A stretch of DNA of 7,672 nucleotides from Deltaproteobacteria bacterium (GCA_021159445.1 JAGGRV010000592.1:1-7672); one strand, 5' to 3'. Numbered from the stretch's first letter, positions 1-6,720 are shown. The notes: generated from the letters alone by a model not told the origin. Numbers and translations are program-made.

Positions 1-4
1 ATTT

Positions 5-42
5 GGTGATTGAGTGATTAATTGGTCTTTCAGTGATTGGTG
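5..42 (+). repeat. Degenerate TGATTG-type short repeat over the first gene's start
   Basis: Units GGTGATTG (5-12) and AGTGATTA (13-20) lie side by side at an 8-bp period, and a further AGTGATTGG follows at about 32-40. They are the reverse-complement version of the CAATCACC units in the kdsB array. The proposed GTG start at 14 is itself part of a unit, so the first residues of that protein are repeat-encoded. Confidence 0.5.
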
Positions 43-610
43 CCGTAAGCGGTTCAAGCCCTATCTGCTTTTAGTGGCCCGCTTTTTGGGAAGGCTCGGT
101 CTTTCTCCCAATATGGTCAGCATCATCGGGCTTATTGCCTATGGAGCAAGTGGCCTGGTGCTTGGCATAGGTCATCCGGCGGCTGCCGGTTGGATGCTTG
201 CCATATTCGGACCCCTGGACGCTGTTGATGGACTGCTCGCCAGGGAGCAGGGACTGGCCAGTCCCTTTGGCGCCTTTCTTGACTCAACAGTGGACAGGTA
301 TGCTGAGTTCTTTCTCTTTTTGGGGCTGATGGCCTATCTGATGATACACAGGCAGGGCGGGTTGCTCGAAGCGGCCCTTGTACTTTCTGCAATGACCGGG
401 TCTCTCCTTGTCAGCTATACCAGGGCCAGGGCAGAGGCCCTAGGTTTTAGCTGTAAAGTGGGAGTCCTTACCAGGTTTGAACGTATATTCATCCTTGCCG
501 TGGGCCTTATCTTCGGATGGATTTATCCAGTCCTGGTAATTCTTGCAGTCTTTACCCATATAACCGCCCTTCAGCGCATCTTTCATGTATACAGACAATC
601 AAGTGATTAG
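14..610 (+). CDS. CDP-alcohol phosphatidyltransferase, PI-phosphate-synthase-like
   Basis: This integral membrane enzyme (198 aa) joins a CDP-activated lipid to an alcohol or sugar-alcohol phosphate during phospholipid headgroup synthesis at the inner membrane. The full family signature D-x2-DG-x2-AR-x8-G-x3-D-x3-D is present: D69, D72-G73, A76-R77, G86, D90 and D94; the aspartates bind the catalytic metals. About five or six hydrophobic segments are visible (roughly residues 33-52, 56-68, 97-112, 117-134, 156-186). The segment SYTRARAEALG (134-144), followed by a KVG..TRFER stretch, resembles the archaetidyl-/phosphatidyl-inositol-phosphate synthase branch more than PgsA or PssA, so an inositol-phosphate acceptor is possible but inferred. 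An in-frame stop at 11-13 makes the GTG at 14 the earliest start. No good ribosome-binding site is seen, and both gene ends run into TGATTG-type repeats, so the exact N-terminus is uncertain. A hairpin follows immediately, and rsmI begins about 67 nt downstream. Confidence 0.88.
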   Translation: MINWSFSDWCRKRFKPYLLLVARFLGRLGLSPNMVSIIGLIAYGASGLVLGIGHPAAAGWMLAIFGPLDAVDGLLAREQGLASPFGAFLDSTVDRYAEFFLFLGLMAYLMIHRQGGLLEAALVLSAMTGSLLVSYTRARAEALGFSCKVGVLTRFERIFILAVGLIFGWIYPVLVILAVFTHITALQRIFHVYRQSSD

Positions 611-638
611 TGTCTGAACGAAAAGGCCGTTCAGACAC
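610..638 (+). terminator. Candidate rho-independent terminator / dispersed hairpin
   Basis: A perfect 11-bp inverted repeat (arms 610-620 and 628-638) encloses a 7-nt loop, aaaaggc. Six of the 11 pairs are G-C. Two bases later comes TTTT (641-644), continuing into T-rich repeat DNA. The left arm begins on the last base of the TAG stop codon of the phosphatidyltransferase gene. This geometry suits an intrinsic terminator that partly separates this gene from rsmI. The U-tract is short, so attenuation or a dispersed REP-like palindrome are alternatives. Confidence 0.55.
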
Positions 639-640
639 AA

Positions 641-668
641 TTTTGAATTTTGAATTTTGAATGCTGAA
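641..668 (+). repeat. Period-7 tandem repeat TTTTGAA
   Basis: Three perfect copies of TTTTGAA (641-647, 648-654, 655-661) are followed by a degenerate copy TGCTGAA (662-668). The array sits just upstream of rsmI. It includes an in-frame TTG at 657 that could extend rsmI by seven codons but looks like repeat DNA rather than a true start. Confidence 0.85.
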
Positions 669-677
669 TTAAGGTAT

Positions 678-1580
678 ATGTCTTTTAAATCACCAATTAA
701 AGGGATCCTCTATGTAGTAGGCACTCCCATTGGAAATCTTAAAGACATCAGTGTAAGGGCAAAAGAAGTCCTTAGTGGGGTTTCTCTTGTTGCGGCGGAA
801 GATACAAGGGGTACCAGAAAGCTACTAACTCATCTGGGCATCAAGACCGGCCTTTTGAGCTGCCACAAGCACAATGAAAGGACCAGTGCCAAAAAGGTCA
901 TTACCTTACTTTCAGAAGGGAAGGACGTGGCTATGGTATCAGATGCCGGAACTCCTGCACTCTCAGACCCTGGTGCAGGCCTGGTAAAACTCGTCAGGGA
1001 AGCCGGGTTCAGCGTAGTTCCGGTACCAGGGGCATCTGCTATTGTTGCGGCCCTGAGCGTGGCAGCCATGCCGGCAGACTCCTTTTTTTTCGCTGGCTTT
1101 CTTCCAAACAAGCGGGCTGAAAGACGCAAGGCCCTTGAGCAACTGGCAGAAATTTCTCACACAATCGTAATTTTCGAGGCACCCCATCGCCTGCTTGATG
1201 CCCTGGAAGATATCTTGGGTATTTTAGGGGATAGGCAGATGGTAATGGCCAGGGAGCTCACAAAGATGCATGAGACTGTGATATCCGGCTCAGTATCAGG
1301 TATTATAGAGCAGCTTTCAAAGGGACGTGTGAGAGGTGAGATTACCCTGGCGATAGAAGGGGCGGATGAGGATAGACACAGGAAATCCTGCCAGGATCCG
1401 GAGGCAGTAGGAAAGGCGCTTCAGCACCTGATTTTAGAAAAGAGCTTGTCAGTCAGGGATAGTGTGGATCTTCTGGTCCGGCTTACCGGCATGACTAAGA
1501 GCCAGGTATATCCACTTGCCCTGGAGATCAAGCAAAAAGATAGCCAGCCCATGGAGTTGCAGGGAGACAACATTCCATAA
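678..1580 (+). CDS. rsmI: 16S rRNA (cytidine-1402-2'-O)-methyltransferase RsmI
   Basis: RsmI uses S-adenosylmethionine to methylate the ribose 2'-OH of C1402 in the decoding centre of 16S rRNA, in the cytoplasm. The tetrapyrrole-methylase-type fold is clear from the N-terminal GTPIGNL (15-21), EDTR (41-44), DAGTPALSDPG (89-99), PGASA (117-121), FEAPHR (166-171), ARELTKMHE (191-199) and GEITLAIEG (220-228). A small helical C-terminal domain (about 240-288) ends in QVYPLALEIK, as in other RsmI proteins. At 300 aa it is close to the E. coli length. I chose ATG 678, which gives the usual short lead before the first motif. The TTG at 657 is also in frame but lies in a TTTTGAA repeat with no ribosome-binding site. 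The AAGG at 671-674 is only 3 nt from the ATG, so initiation may be weak. kdsB starts 41 nt after the stop, probably in the same transcript. Confidence 0.97.
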   Translation: MSFKSPIKGILYVVGTPIGNLKDISVRAKEVLSGVSLVAAEDTRGTRKLLTHLGIKTGLLSCHKHNERTSAKKVITLLSEGKDVAMVSDAGTPALSDPGAGLVKLVREAGFSVVPVPGASAIVAALSVAAMPADSFFFAGFLPNKRAERRKALEQLAEISHTIVIFEAPHRLLDALEDILGILGDRQMVMARELTKMHETVISGSVSGIIEQLSKGRVRGEITLAIEGADEDRHRKSCQDPEAVGKALQHLILEKSLSVRDSVDLLVRLTGMTKSQVYPLALEIKQKDSQPMELQGDNIP

Positions 1581-1613
1581 CTTTAGCTCACTTTAGACAC
1601 TTTAAACTTTAGG
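1581..1613 (+). repeat. CTTTAG-type short repeat between rsmI and kdsB
   Basis: Four units starting CTTTA occur in a row: 1581-1590, 1591-1599, 1600-1606 and 1607-1613, with spacing of 10, 9, 7 and 7 bp. They fill nearly the whole rsmI-kdsB gap. The last unit (CTTTAGG) supplies the AGGT (1611-1614) that serves as the likely ribosome-binding site for kdsB, 7 nt before its ATG. Confidence 0.6.
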
Positions 1614-1621
1614 TAAATTGC

Positions 1622-2449
1622 ATGAATTTCCCCAATCACCCAATCACCCAATCACCCAATCACCAAATCACCAAATTCAAAAATCACCAAATCAAAATAG
1701 TTGCCATAATCCCTGCACGTTTTGGCTCATCCAGATTTCCTGGAAAACCCCTTGCAAAAATTCAGGGCAGCCCTATGATTCTCCATGTGTACCAAAGGGC
1801 ACTGAAGGTCCCTGACATTGACCAGGTAGTAGTGGCAACTGATGATTCGAGGATCGCGGAGTGCGTGGAAACAGCCGGTGGAACGGTTTTTATGACAGAC
1901 CCCGGCCATCCATCCGGGACGGACCGGATTGCAGAGGTGGCAAGGCTTCTTGAACTTTCAGACGATGATGTCGTGGTTAATATCCAGGGAGACCAGCCCC
2001 TACTTGATTCGCGACCAGTAGTTGAAATTATAAAAATGCTCCTTGATGTGCCTGATTTTGCAATGACAACTCCTGCATGTCCTCTTGAGGCCCAAGAGGC
2101 CCTGAATCCCAACCGGGTTAAGGTGGTCGTGGACAATAACCGGAAGGCCCTCTACTTTTCCAGGGCCATGATTCCATACTATAGAGACGCTGATACAGTG
2201 GGAGACCTGCCCAAAGGATCAGGCCATTATTATCTCAGGCACCTGGGTCTATATGCCTATAGGCAGAATTTTCTCCAGACCTTTGTTACCCTCCCTCCTG
2301 GAAGACTCGAACAAATAGAACGACTGGAACAGCTCAGGGCCCTTGAAAATGGCTATTCGATCGGAGTAGTGAGGGTGGAAGAGGCCCCGCTGGAAGTAGA
2401 CACACCGGAGGACCTGGATGCAGTCCGTTCAGCCCTTGCCGGGCAGTGA
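1622..2449 (+). CDS. kdsB: 3-deoxy-manno-octulosonate cytidylyltransferase (CMP-Kdo synthetase)
   Basis: KdsB activates Kdo with CTP to give CMP-Kdo, the donor for the inner core of lipopolysaccharide, in the cytoplasm. The signatures are IIPARFGSSRFPGKPLA (29-45, nucleotide binding), VNIQGDQPL (119-127, metal and CTP site), YFSRAMIPY (178-186), RHLGLYAY (206-213), LEQLR (235-239) and VDTPEDLD (259-266). The protein is 275 aa against about 248 in E. coli. The excess is at the N-terminus: residues 4 to about 24 are encoded by an octamer tandem repeat, and the normal KdsB start would be near K25. No ATG, GTG or TTG lies in frame between M1 and the conserved core, so ATG 1622 (AGGT 7 nt upstream) is the only conventional start. 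Gain or loss of one 8-bp unit would shift the frame. Confidence 0.96.
   Translation: MNFPNHPITQSPNHQITKFKNHQIKIVAIIPARFGSSRFPGKPLAKIQGSPMILHVYQRALKVPDIDQVVVATDDSRIAECVETAGGTVFMTDPGHPSGTDRIAEVARLLELSDDDVVVNIQGDQPLLDSRPVVEIIKMLLDVPDFAMTTPACPLEAQEALNPNRVKVVVDNNRKALYFSRAMIPYYRDADTVGDLPKGSGHYYLRHLGLYAYRQNFLQTFVTLPPGRLEQIERLEQLRALENGYSIGVVRVEEAPLEVDTPEDLDAVRSALAGQ
1631..1694 (+). repeat. Octamer tandem repeat CCCAATCA inside kdsB start
   Basis: Four perfect CCCAATCA copies (1631-1638, 1639-1646, 1647-1654, 1655-1662) are followed by decaying copies at the same period: CCAAATCA (1663-1670), CCAAATTC, AAAAATCA and CCAAATCA (1687-1694). The period is exactly 8 bp, so three units encode eight residues. 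This shows in the protein as NHPITQSP / NHQITKFK / NHQIKIVA. The array begins 9 nt after the first base of the kdsB ATG. Confidence 0.93.
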
Positions 2450-2675
2450 GGGGCACTATCTCATAACTTGAAATGCTTGCCCCGGCAGCTATTTCCACAG
2501 AGGGATGATGTTGATCTCGTCCTGACCATGGGGGAATTCAACAGAAACAGTTGATTCTTCATCAATTTCGTGTTTTCAATCTTTCGTGCTTTCGTGATAG
2601 CTCTTTTTTCTTTGCTAAGGAACGTACAATAAATCCAAATATCTAATCGCGCAGGTGGTTAATTTGGCTTGTGCT
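2450..2675. other. Convergent spacer between kdsB and the SWIM gene
   Basis: Both flanking genes point into this 226-bp gap. It holds a period-8 repeat (2565-2596) and a T-tract with a weak hairpin near its right edge. On the minus strand, 2575-2489 is a coding-like stretch of 28 codons plus stop, ending VEFPHGQDEINIIPLWK. It has no start codon and is preceded by an in-frame TGA, so it could be the 3' remnant of a decayed gene. I found no complete gene. Confidence 0.5.
2565..2596 (+). repeat. Period-8 repeat CTTTCGTG
   Basis: Four units in 8-bp register: ATTTCGTG (2565-2572), TTTTCAAT (2573-2580, degenerate), CTTTCGTG (2581-2588) and CTTTCGTG (2589-2596). It is another short-period array confined to a gap between genes, with a different unit from the others. 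Confidence 0.75.
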
Positions 2676-2690
2676 TTATAAGCTTTTTTT
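2673..2690 (+). terminator. Weak candidate terminator for the kdsB transcript
   Basis: GCTT-TAT-AAGC (2673-2683) is followed directly by seven T (2684-2690) on the plus strand, the direction of kdsB transcription. The T-tract is typical of an intrinsic terminator, but the stem is only 4 bp. It overlaps the stop codon and last codons of the opposing SWIM gene. Confidence 0.25.
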
Positions 2691-3515
2691 GTTCTTAATC
2701 CGCACCTGCTCATAGATTGCCTCCATGGCCTCGATAAAAGAGTTATCACCCGGCCAGAAGGGAGGATAGTCACCCTGTTTTTTTATAAGCAGGGCGGGCA
2801 CACCGGGGCCTTTGGCAGTTGGCGGTAATTCGGGAATGCTTTTGCCCTGCCAGAAATCCCTCAGCCCTATCTCCCCTTCCAGTGCCATCCTGGCTGGAGC
2901 TGGAAACCGGCTTGCAACCGGTTCAGGCTTTGCGTCCAGTCCTTCTTCCATCTCCGCGACCAGGGCTTTCCCAAGGGGTGTGGCGGCAAGCTGCTTTCTC
3001 AGTTTTTTCCTGGTAATGCCACGGAGCTCAAAGAGCAGAAAAGGATCCTGATCAAGAAGGCCCGCCACCTTGTAATATGTCCCTGCAACGTGCTTGCACG
3101 GGTTGGCCCAGTCCGGACAACTGCACGCGGTCTTAAGATCGGCTGGAAATGCGGGGAGGAGGGAAACACCGGAATCCCTGAAGGCATCTTCGATATCATC
3201 AGGCATCTCGTTCATAAGAAGCCTTGAAAGCCAGCCCGCATTGCCGGCAAGGCGTTTCAGGATCTGTTTCCACTTTTTTGCCGCAATGGCTTTCAACTGT
3301 ATTTCAACCGTGTACCGGGGTTCCTTGTATACCCCGAAATACGGATTAATATTCCCTTTGAGTCTTGCGTTTATATGTGCTCCTTCTATTGAAAAGGACA
3401 GCATGCGGCCTGGACGGCTGTAACTCCGTCCCCGGCTCAGTCTTCCAGAATCCGTGCATTGCTCAAGGGCCTCCAGGAATCGCTCTCCCCACCAGGTTCG
3501 GCTTATTCGTGCCAT
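2676..3515 (-). CDS. SWIM zinc-finger protein, partner of SNF2 helicase (YwqB-like)
   Basis: This 279-aa protein carries a SWIM zinc finger, CxCx6CxH, with C131, C133, C140 and H142 in the segment CSCPDWANPCKH. SWIM domains bind nucleic acid or protein partners, and in bacteria they often accompany SNF2 helicases. The N-terminal TWWGERFLEALE (7-18) matches the usual opening of this family (WWG..W...LE), so ATG 3515 is the right start. The strong GGAG (complement of 3523-3526) sits 7 nt upstream of it. A longer reading from ATG 3575 would overlap the helicase and lacks that support. The start is 4 nt past the helicase stop, so the two are probably translationally coupled. Residues after about 195 match no domain I recognise. 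By arrangement the pair resembles Bacillus subtilis ywqB/ywqA. The exact biochemical role is unknown. Confidence 0.9.
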   Translation of the reverse strand: MARISRTWWGERFLEALEQCTDSGRLSRGRSYSRPGRMLSFSIEGAHINARLKGNINPYFGVYKEPRYTVEIQLKAIAAKKWKQILKRLAGNAGWLSRLLMNEMPDDIEDAFRDSGVSLLPAFPADLKTACSCPDWANPCKHVAGTYYKVAGLLDQDPFLLFELRGITRKKLRKQLAATPLGKALVAEMEEGLDAKPEPVASRFPAPARMALEGEIGLRDFWQGKSIPELPPTAKGPGVPALLIKKQGDYPPFWPGDNSFIEAMEAIYEQVRIKNKKSL

Positions 3516-3519
3516 TTTT

Positions 3520-6500
3520 TTACTCCAGCACTGCATCCCGGCTAAGCGTAATAAGCTCACGGAACGCTGTGTCATCCAACTCTGTCAGCCAGGATTCGTC
3601 ACTCCCGGTAATGCTTTCAGCAAGCCGTTGTTTTTCTTCCAGCATTTGGTCAATTCTCTCCTCCAGGGTACCAATGGTTACCATTTTGTGGACAAATACC
3701 TTTTTGGTCTGGCCTATTCGAAAGGCCCTGTCAGTAGCCTGGTTCTCCACTGCCGGGTTCCACCAGCGGTCAAAATGAAAGACATGGCTGGCCTTTGTCA
3801 AGGTGATGCCTGTGCCACCGGCCTTGAGTGAAAGAACAAATACTGAAGGCCCGGTCTCAGGCGCCTGGAACTCGGTTATCATCTTTTCTCTGCGGGTCCT
3901 TGAAACAGCCCCGTAGAGGAAATATGTATTGAAATGGTATTCCCGCCTGAACAGCCGTTCCAGGGCCTTGCCCGCCTCGGCAAACTGGGTGAAAAGGAGC
4001 AGGCTTTCCCCTTCCGAGATAACCTCTTCGGCCATGCTCGCCACACGGTCCAGCTTGTGGGACCGCGATATACTGAATTTGCTTCCGTCCTGGAGAAACT
4101 GGGATGGATGATTGCATATCTGTTTGAGACGCATGAGGGTTGACAGGATCATCCCCTTTCTTTGAATACCCTCGGCCCCGCTCAAACTCGCTTCGACTTC
4201 CCGTATCACCGCCTCGTACAGAGATGCCTGTTCTTTTGTAAGGTTGCAATAAACCTTTGTTTCTATCTTGTCAGGCAGATCGCTGATAATGGATTTGTCG
4301 GTTTTCATCCGTCTCAGGATGAATGGTTCCACCATGCGCTTCAGCACGGCAAGTCTTGCCGGGTCATCGTTTTTTTGCACAGGGATCTCAAAGTTCTTTT
4401 TAAACCGGGCAGATGTTCCAAGGTAGCCGGGATTAAGAAAATGCATAATGGACCACAGATCCATGAGACGGTTTTCAACAGGCGTGCCAGTGAGCGCCAT
4501 GCGGCGGTCCGTCTTGAGCTTGCAGATGGCCCTGGTCTGGGCGGATTTGGGATTTTTTATATTCTGGGCCTCGTCCACTACGATCCTGTGCCATCCCACA
4601 GCGTTCAGGGCCTTTGCGTCCATCCTTGCCAGGGCAAAGGATGTAATCACCACATCCCGGCCTGAGCAGGCCTCCCTGAATGCCTTTGGTTTTTTGGCCC
4701 TGGCCGGACCGTGGTGAAGCAGACAGGTAATCCCTGGGGCGAATCGCTCAAGCTCCTTTTCCCAGTTTCCCAGCACAGAGGTAGGCACAATCAGCAGGGT
4801 CGGCCCGACATTGTCTGTCTCCTTTCGCTCCCTGACAAGCAAGGCGATGACCTGCACGGTCTTTCCAAGTCCCATGTCGTCGGCAAGACACGGGCCCATG
4901 CCAAGCCGCTCCAGGTAATGAAGCCAGGAAAGACCCCGCTTTTGGTATTCCCGCAGCTTGCCCCTGAGCCCGGAAGGGGTATCCATAAGTTCAAGACGCT
5001 TGTCCCCAAGCCTGGCCATCATCTCCTTCAGGTCGCCGTCCAGTGCGACTTCAAGCTCATCCCTTTCCCTGTCACCTGCCGTCATTTGCATCAGGTCCGA
5101 AAGGGACATGGACAGGGCATCATCCCCCTGGGACTTCCAGAGATCGAGCATGCCGCCCATTTTTTCGCGGTCGATCTCCATCCACTGACCCCTGAAGTGC
5201 ACAAGGTTCGACTTGGCCTCCACCAAGGCCTGCCATTCATCACTGCTGACCGGCTCTTCCCCTATGGAAAACTCGTAGCGGTAATTCACCAGGGATGAAA
5301 TGTTGAAATACCCGCTTGGCACACCGCTGTCACCTGAAGCCGCTGGAGATGAGGCCCTGAGCCGCAGCATAGCCCTTTGACGTCCTTCAGGGGTCCACCA
5401 GGATGGGACCATAACCTTGAAGCCCGCATCTTCAAGCACCCAGGCGCTTTCGCGCAAAAATTCCAGGGCCTGGTCCCTGGTGAGGTGCAGGCGGGCGGGA
5501 TGCTGATTCCTGAGGCCGTCCCACACCCCGGCATAGATTCGGCCGGCATGGCCGAACTGCAGTAAAAGGGACTGCTCAAAATCATCGCCGAACTGGTGGA
5601 TAAAGGCCTTTCGCTCTTTTCCTTTCATGCCCCAGTATTCCTCAAGGGGCACCTGCAACGAAGGGTCTTTCCTTGAGGCCGCCAGCCACTCTATGCTCCA
5701 GTCGTCCGGGGACTCAGGCAACGCGGTTTCAAGACGGAAACAGAGGATAAAATCCGACTTCCCGCCCATTGCGGAAAGGCGTTTCTGCCATGTGTGCCAT
5801 TTCTCCCATGTATCTTGAGAAATGCGTTCGGAACTGCCTTCGGAGAGGCATCCTGAAACCATGGTTCCTTCCACGGATTTCATAATTTTTTGAGTAAAGG
5901 GCGTAGCAGCGATAAAATCAGCCAGGGTCTGCTGGGAATAATGGCGCAGCAAGTCAATAGGATCATACAGGGCGGGAACAGACGTCTTTTTGACCTTGGC
6001 CGCATCCGGAAAGACAGCCCTGCAGATTCCCGGCATAACGGCTGAGAAGGTCTTGATCATTTCTGCATAACCGGGTGAAATAATCCGCCATGCGGGCACA
6101 AAGGAGATGTCGGGGGATTTCCCCTTTTTTCCACGCCCCTTGCGCTTTGTTTTTTCCCTTGGCAGGAGAGACGGGATATACTGGTGCCTGATGATGACAT
6201 CCTTTACGGCCCGGCCGAAATGGTACCAGAAGATAAGATCCCGGCCGGGGATAACTCTGTCGCTGTAATACTGCACCAGGAAATGCAGCTCTTTCAGAAA
6301 AAGCAGGGAGTCATTGACGGCCAGACAGTTTATGCGCCAGGACTTCCACTTAAACTCATCCGGCAAATCCATGCCGAGATGCATGGCCATTTCAAACGAC
6401 GGCAACGGCCCGTCCTTTGTGCCTGGCAACATAAAGCGCACATTAATGTCGTCTCCATACAACCGGGCCGGGAGAGACTTTGACAGGGGCAGGACATCGG

Positions 6501-6663
6501 AAAAGAAGGCGCGCAACTCTTCATTTTCAAGATGTCCAGGGTGCTTGAGGGTATTGCGCCTGACCTTGCCGGAGATCTGTTTTTCCACCCACAAGATAAA
6601 CCGTCCGGTATTTTCAAAATTCGGCTTATCGCCGGGAAACCATGTGCCGTGGAGAATATACAT
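3520..6663 (-). CDS. SNF2/Rad54-family DEAD-like helicase with SNF2-associated N-terminal region (YwqA-like)
   Basis: This 1047-aa ATP-driven translocase of helicase superfamily 2 remodels nucleoprotein complexes and usually does not unwind DNA. The C-terminal half holds every SNF2 motif: LREYQKRGLSWL (570-581), Walker A DDMGLGKT (595-602), LLIVPTSVLGNWEKE (623-637), DEAQ (697-700), LTGTPVEN (724-731), LLLFTQF (888-894), SLKAGGTGITL (945-955) with RWWNP (966-970), and QATDRAFRIGQ (975-985) with the arginine fingers. The N-terminal half (1 to about 560) is the long region typical of bacterial SNF2 proteins carrying an SNF2-associated domain. It opens with the family-like MYILHGTWFP and has a basic linker KTKRKGRGKKGK (171-182). 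No frameshift or missing motif is seen. It is the first gene of an operon with the SWIM protein. A role in transcription recycling, repair or defence cannot be settled from sequence alone. Confidence 0.96.
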   Translation of the reverse strand: MYILHGTWFPGDKPNFENTGRFILWVEKQISGKVRRNTLKHPGHLENEELRAFFSDVLPLSKSLPARLYGDDINVRFMLPGTKDGPLPSFEMAMHLGMDLPDEFKWKSWRINCLAVNDSLLFLKELHFLVQYYSDRVIPGRDLIFWYHFGRAVKDVIIRHQYIPSLLPREKTKRKGRGKKGKSPDISFVPAWRIISPGYAEMIKTFSAVMPGICRAVFPDAAKVKKTSVPALYDPIDLLRHYSQQTLADFIAATPFTQKIMKSVEGTMVSGCLSEGSSERISQDTWEKWHTWQKRLSAMGGKSDFILCFRLETALPESPDDWSIEWLAASRKDPSLQVPLEEYWGMKGKERKAFIHQFGDDFEQSLLLQFGHAGRIYAGVWDGLRNQHPARLHLTRDQALEFLRESAWVLEDAGFKVMVPSWWTPEGRQRAMLRLRASSPAASGDSGVPSGYFNISSLVNYRYEFSIGEEPVSSDEWQALVEAKSNLVHFRGQWMEIDREKMGGMLDLWKSQGDDALSMSLSDLMQMTAGDRERDELEVALDGDLKEMMARLGDKRLELMDTPSGLRGKLREYQKRGLSWLHYLERLGMGPCLADDMGLGKTVQVIALLVRERKETDNVGPTLLIVPTSVLGNWEKELERFAPGITCLLHHGPARAKKPKAFREACSGRDVVITSFALARMDAKALNAVGWHRIVVDEAQNIKNPKSAQTRAICKLKTDRRMALTGTPVENRLMDLWSIMHFLNPGYLGTSARFKKNFEIPVQKNDDPARLAVLKRMVEPFILRRMKTDKSIISDLPDKIETKVYCNLTKEQASLYEAVIREVEASLSGAEGIQRKGMILSTLMRLKQICNHPSQFLQDGSKFSISRSHKLDRVASMAEEVISEGESLLLFTQFAEAGKALERLFRREYHFNTYFLYGAVSRTRREKMITEFQAPETGPSVFVLSLKAGGTGITLTKASHVFHFDRWWNPAVENQATDRAFRIGQTKKVFVHKMVTIGTLEERIDQMLEEKQRLAESITGSDESWLTELDDTAFRELITLSRDAVLE
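3523..3527 (-). promoter_or_regulatory. Ribosome-binding site of the SWIM gene
   Basis: TGGAG on the minus strand lies inside the last codons of the helicase gene, 7 nt before ATG 3515. It decides the SWIM start in favour of ATG 3515 over the in-frame ATG 3575 and implies coupling to helicase translation. Confidence 0.8.
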
Positions 6664-6691
6664 ACAGTGCTCTTAAAGGCCGATGTCGAAA

Positions 6692-6720
6692 AGTGTAAAA
6701 CATTTTTGACTTGTCGTGAA
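6692..6720 (-). promoter_or_regulatory. Candidate sigma-70-type promoter for the helicase operon
   Basis: On the minus strand, TTCACG (complement of 6715-6720) and TACACT (complement of 6692-6697) are separated by exactly 17 bp. Each hexamer matches four of six consensus bases. A transcript would start about 20-25 nt before the helicase ATG at 6663. The match is modest and could be chance. Confidence 0.3.

Noticed and set aside
657..677. Seven-codon N-terminal extension of rsmI from TTG 657
   Set aside because: It lies in the TTTTGAA repeat, has no ribosome-binding site, and the ATG at 678 gives the normal RsmI N-terminus.
650..680. Promoter for rsmI made of TTGAAT and TATATG
   Set aside because: The only pairing has 19-bp spacing, and the TTGAAT words simply come from the tandem repeat.
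1631..1694. CRISPR-like array
   Set aside because: The units are 8 bp in direct contact with no spacers, so this is a simple tandem repeat.
1618..1815. Alternative frame starting at TTG 1618
   Set aside because: It overlaps kdsB in another frame and consists mostly of repeat-encoded residues followed by out-of-frame kdsB. It matters only for the frame-shift argument.
2437..2487. Inverted repeat TGCCGGGCA / TGCCCCGGCA at the end of kdsB
   Set aside because: The arms need a bulge, the loop is 32 nt and no T-tract follows, so it is not a convincing terminator.
3516..3575. Upstream ATG 3575 for the SWIM gene
   Set aside because: It would overlap the helicase by 56 nt. ATG 3515 has a well-spaced GGAG and matches the family N-terminus.
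3520..6663. Many long plus-strand open frames opposite the helicase gene, such as 4162-4665 and 4711-5298
   Set aside because: They lie wholly antisense to a gene with all SNF2 motifs, show no recognisable domains, and are explained by the high GC of the helicase.
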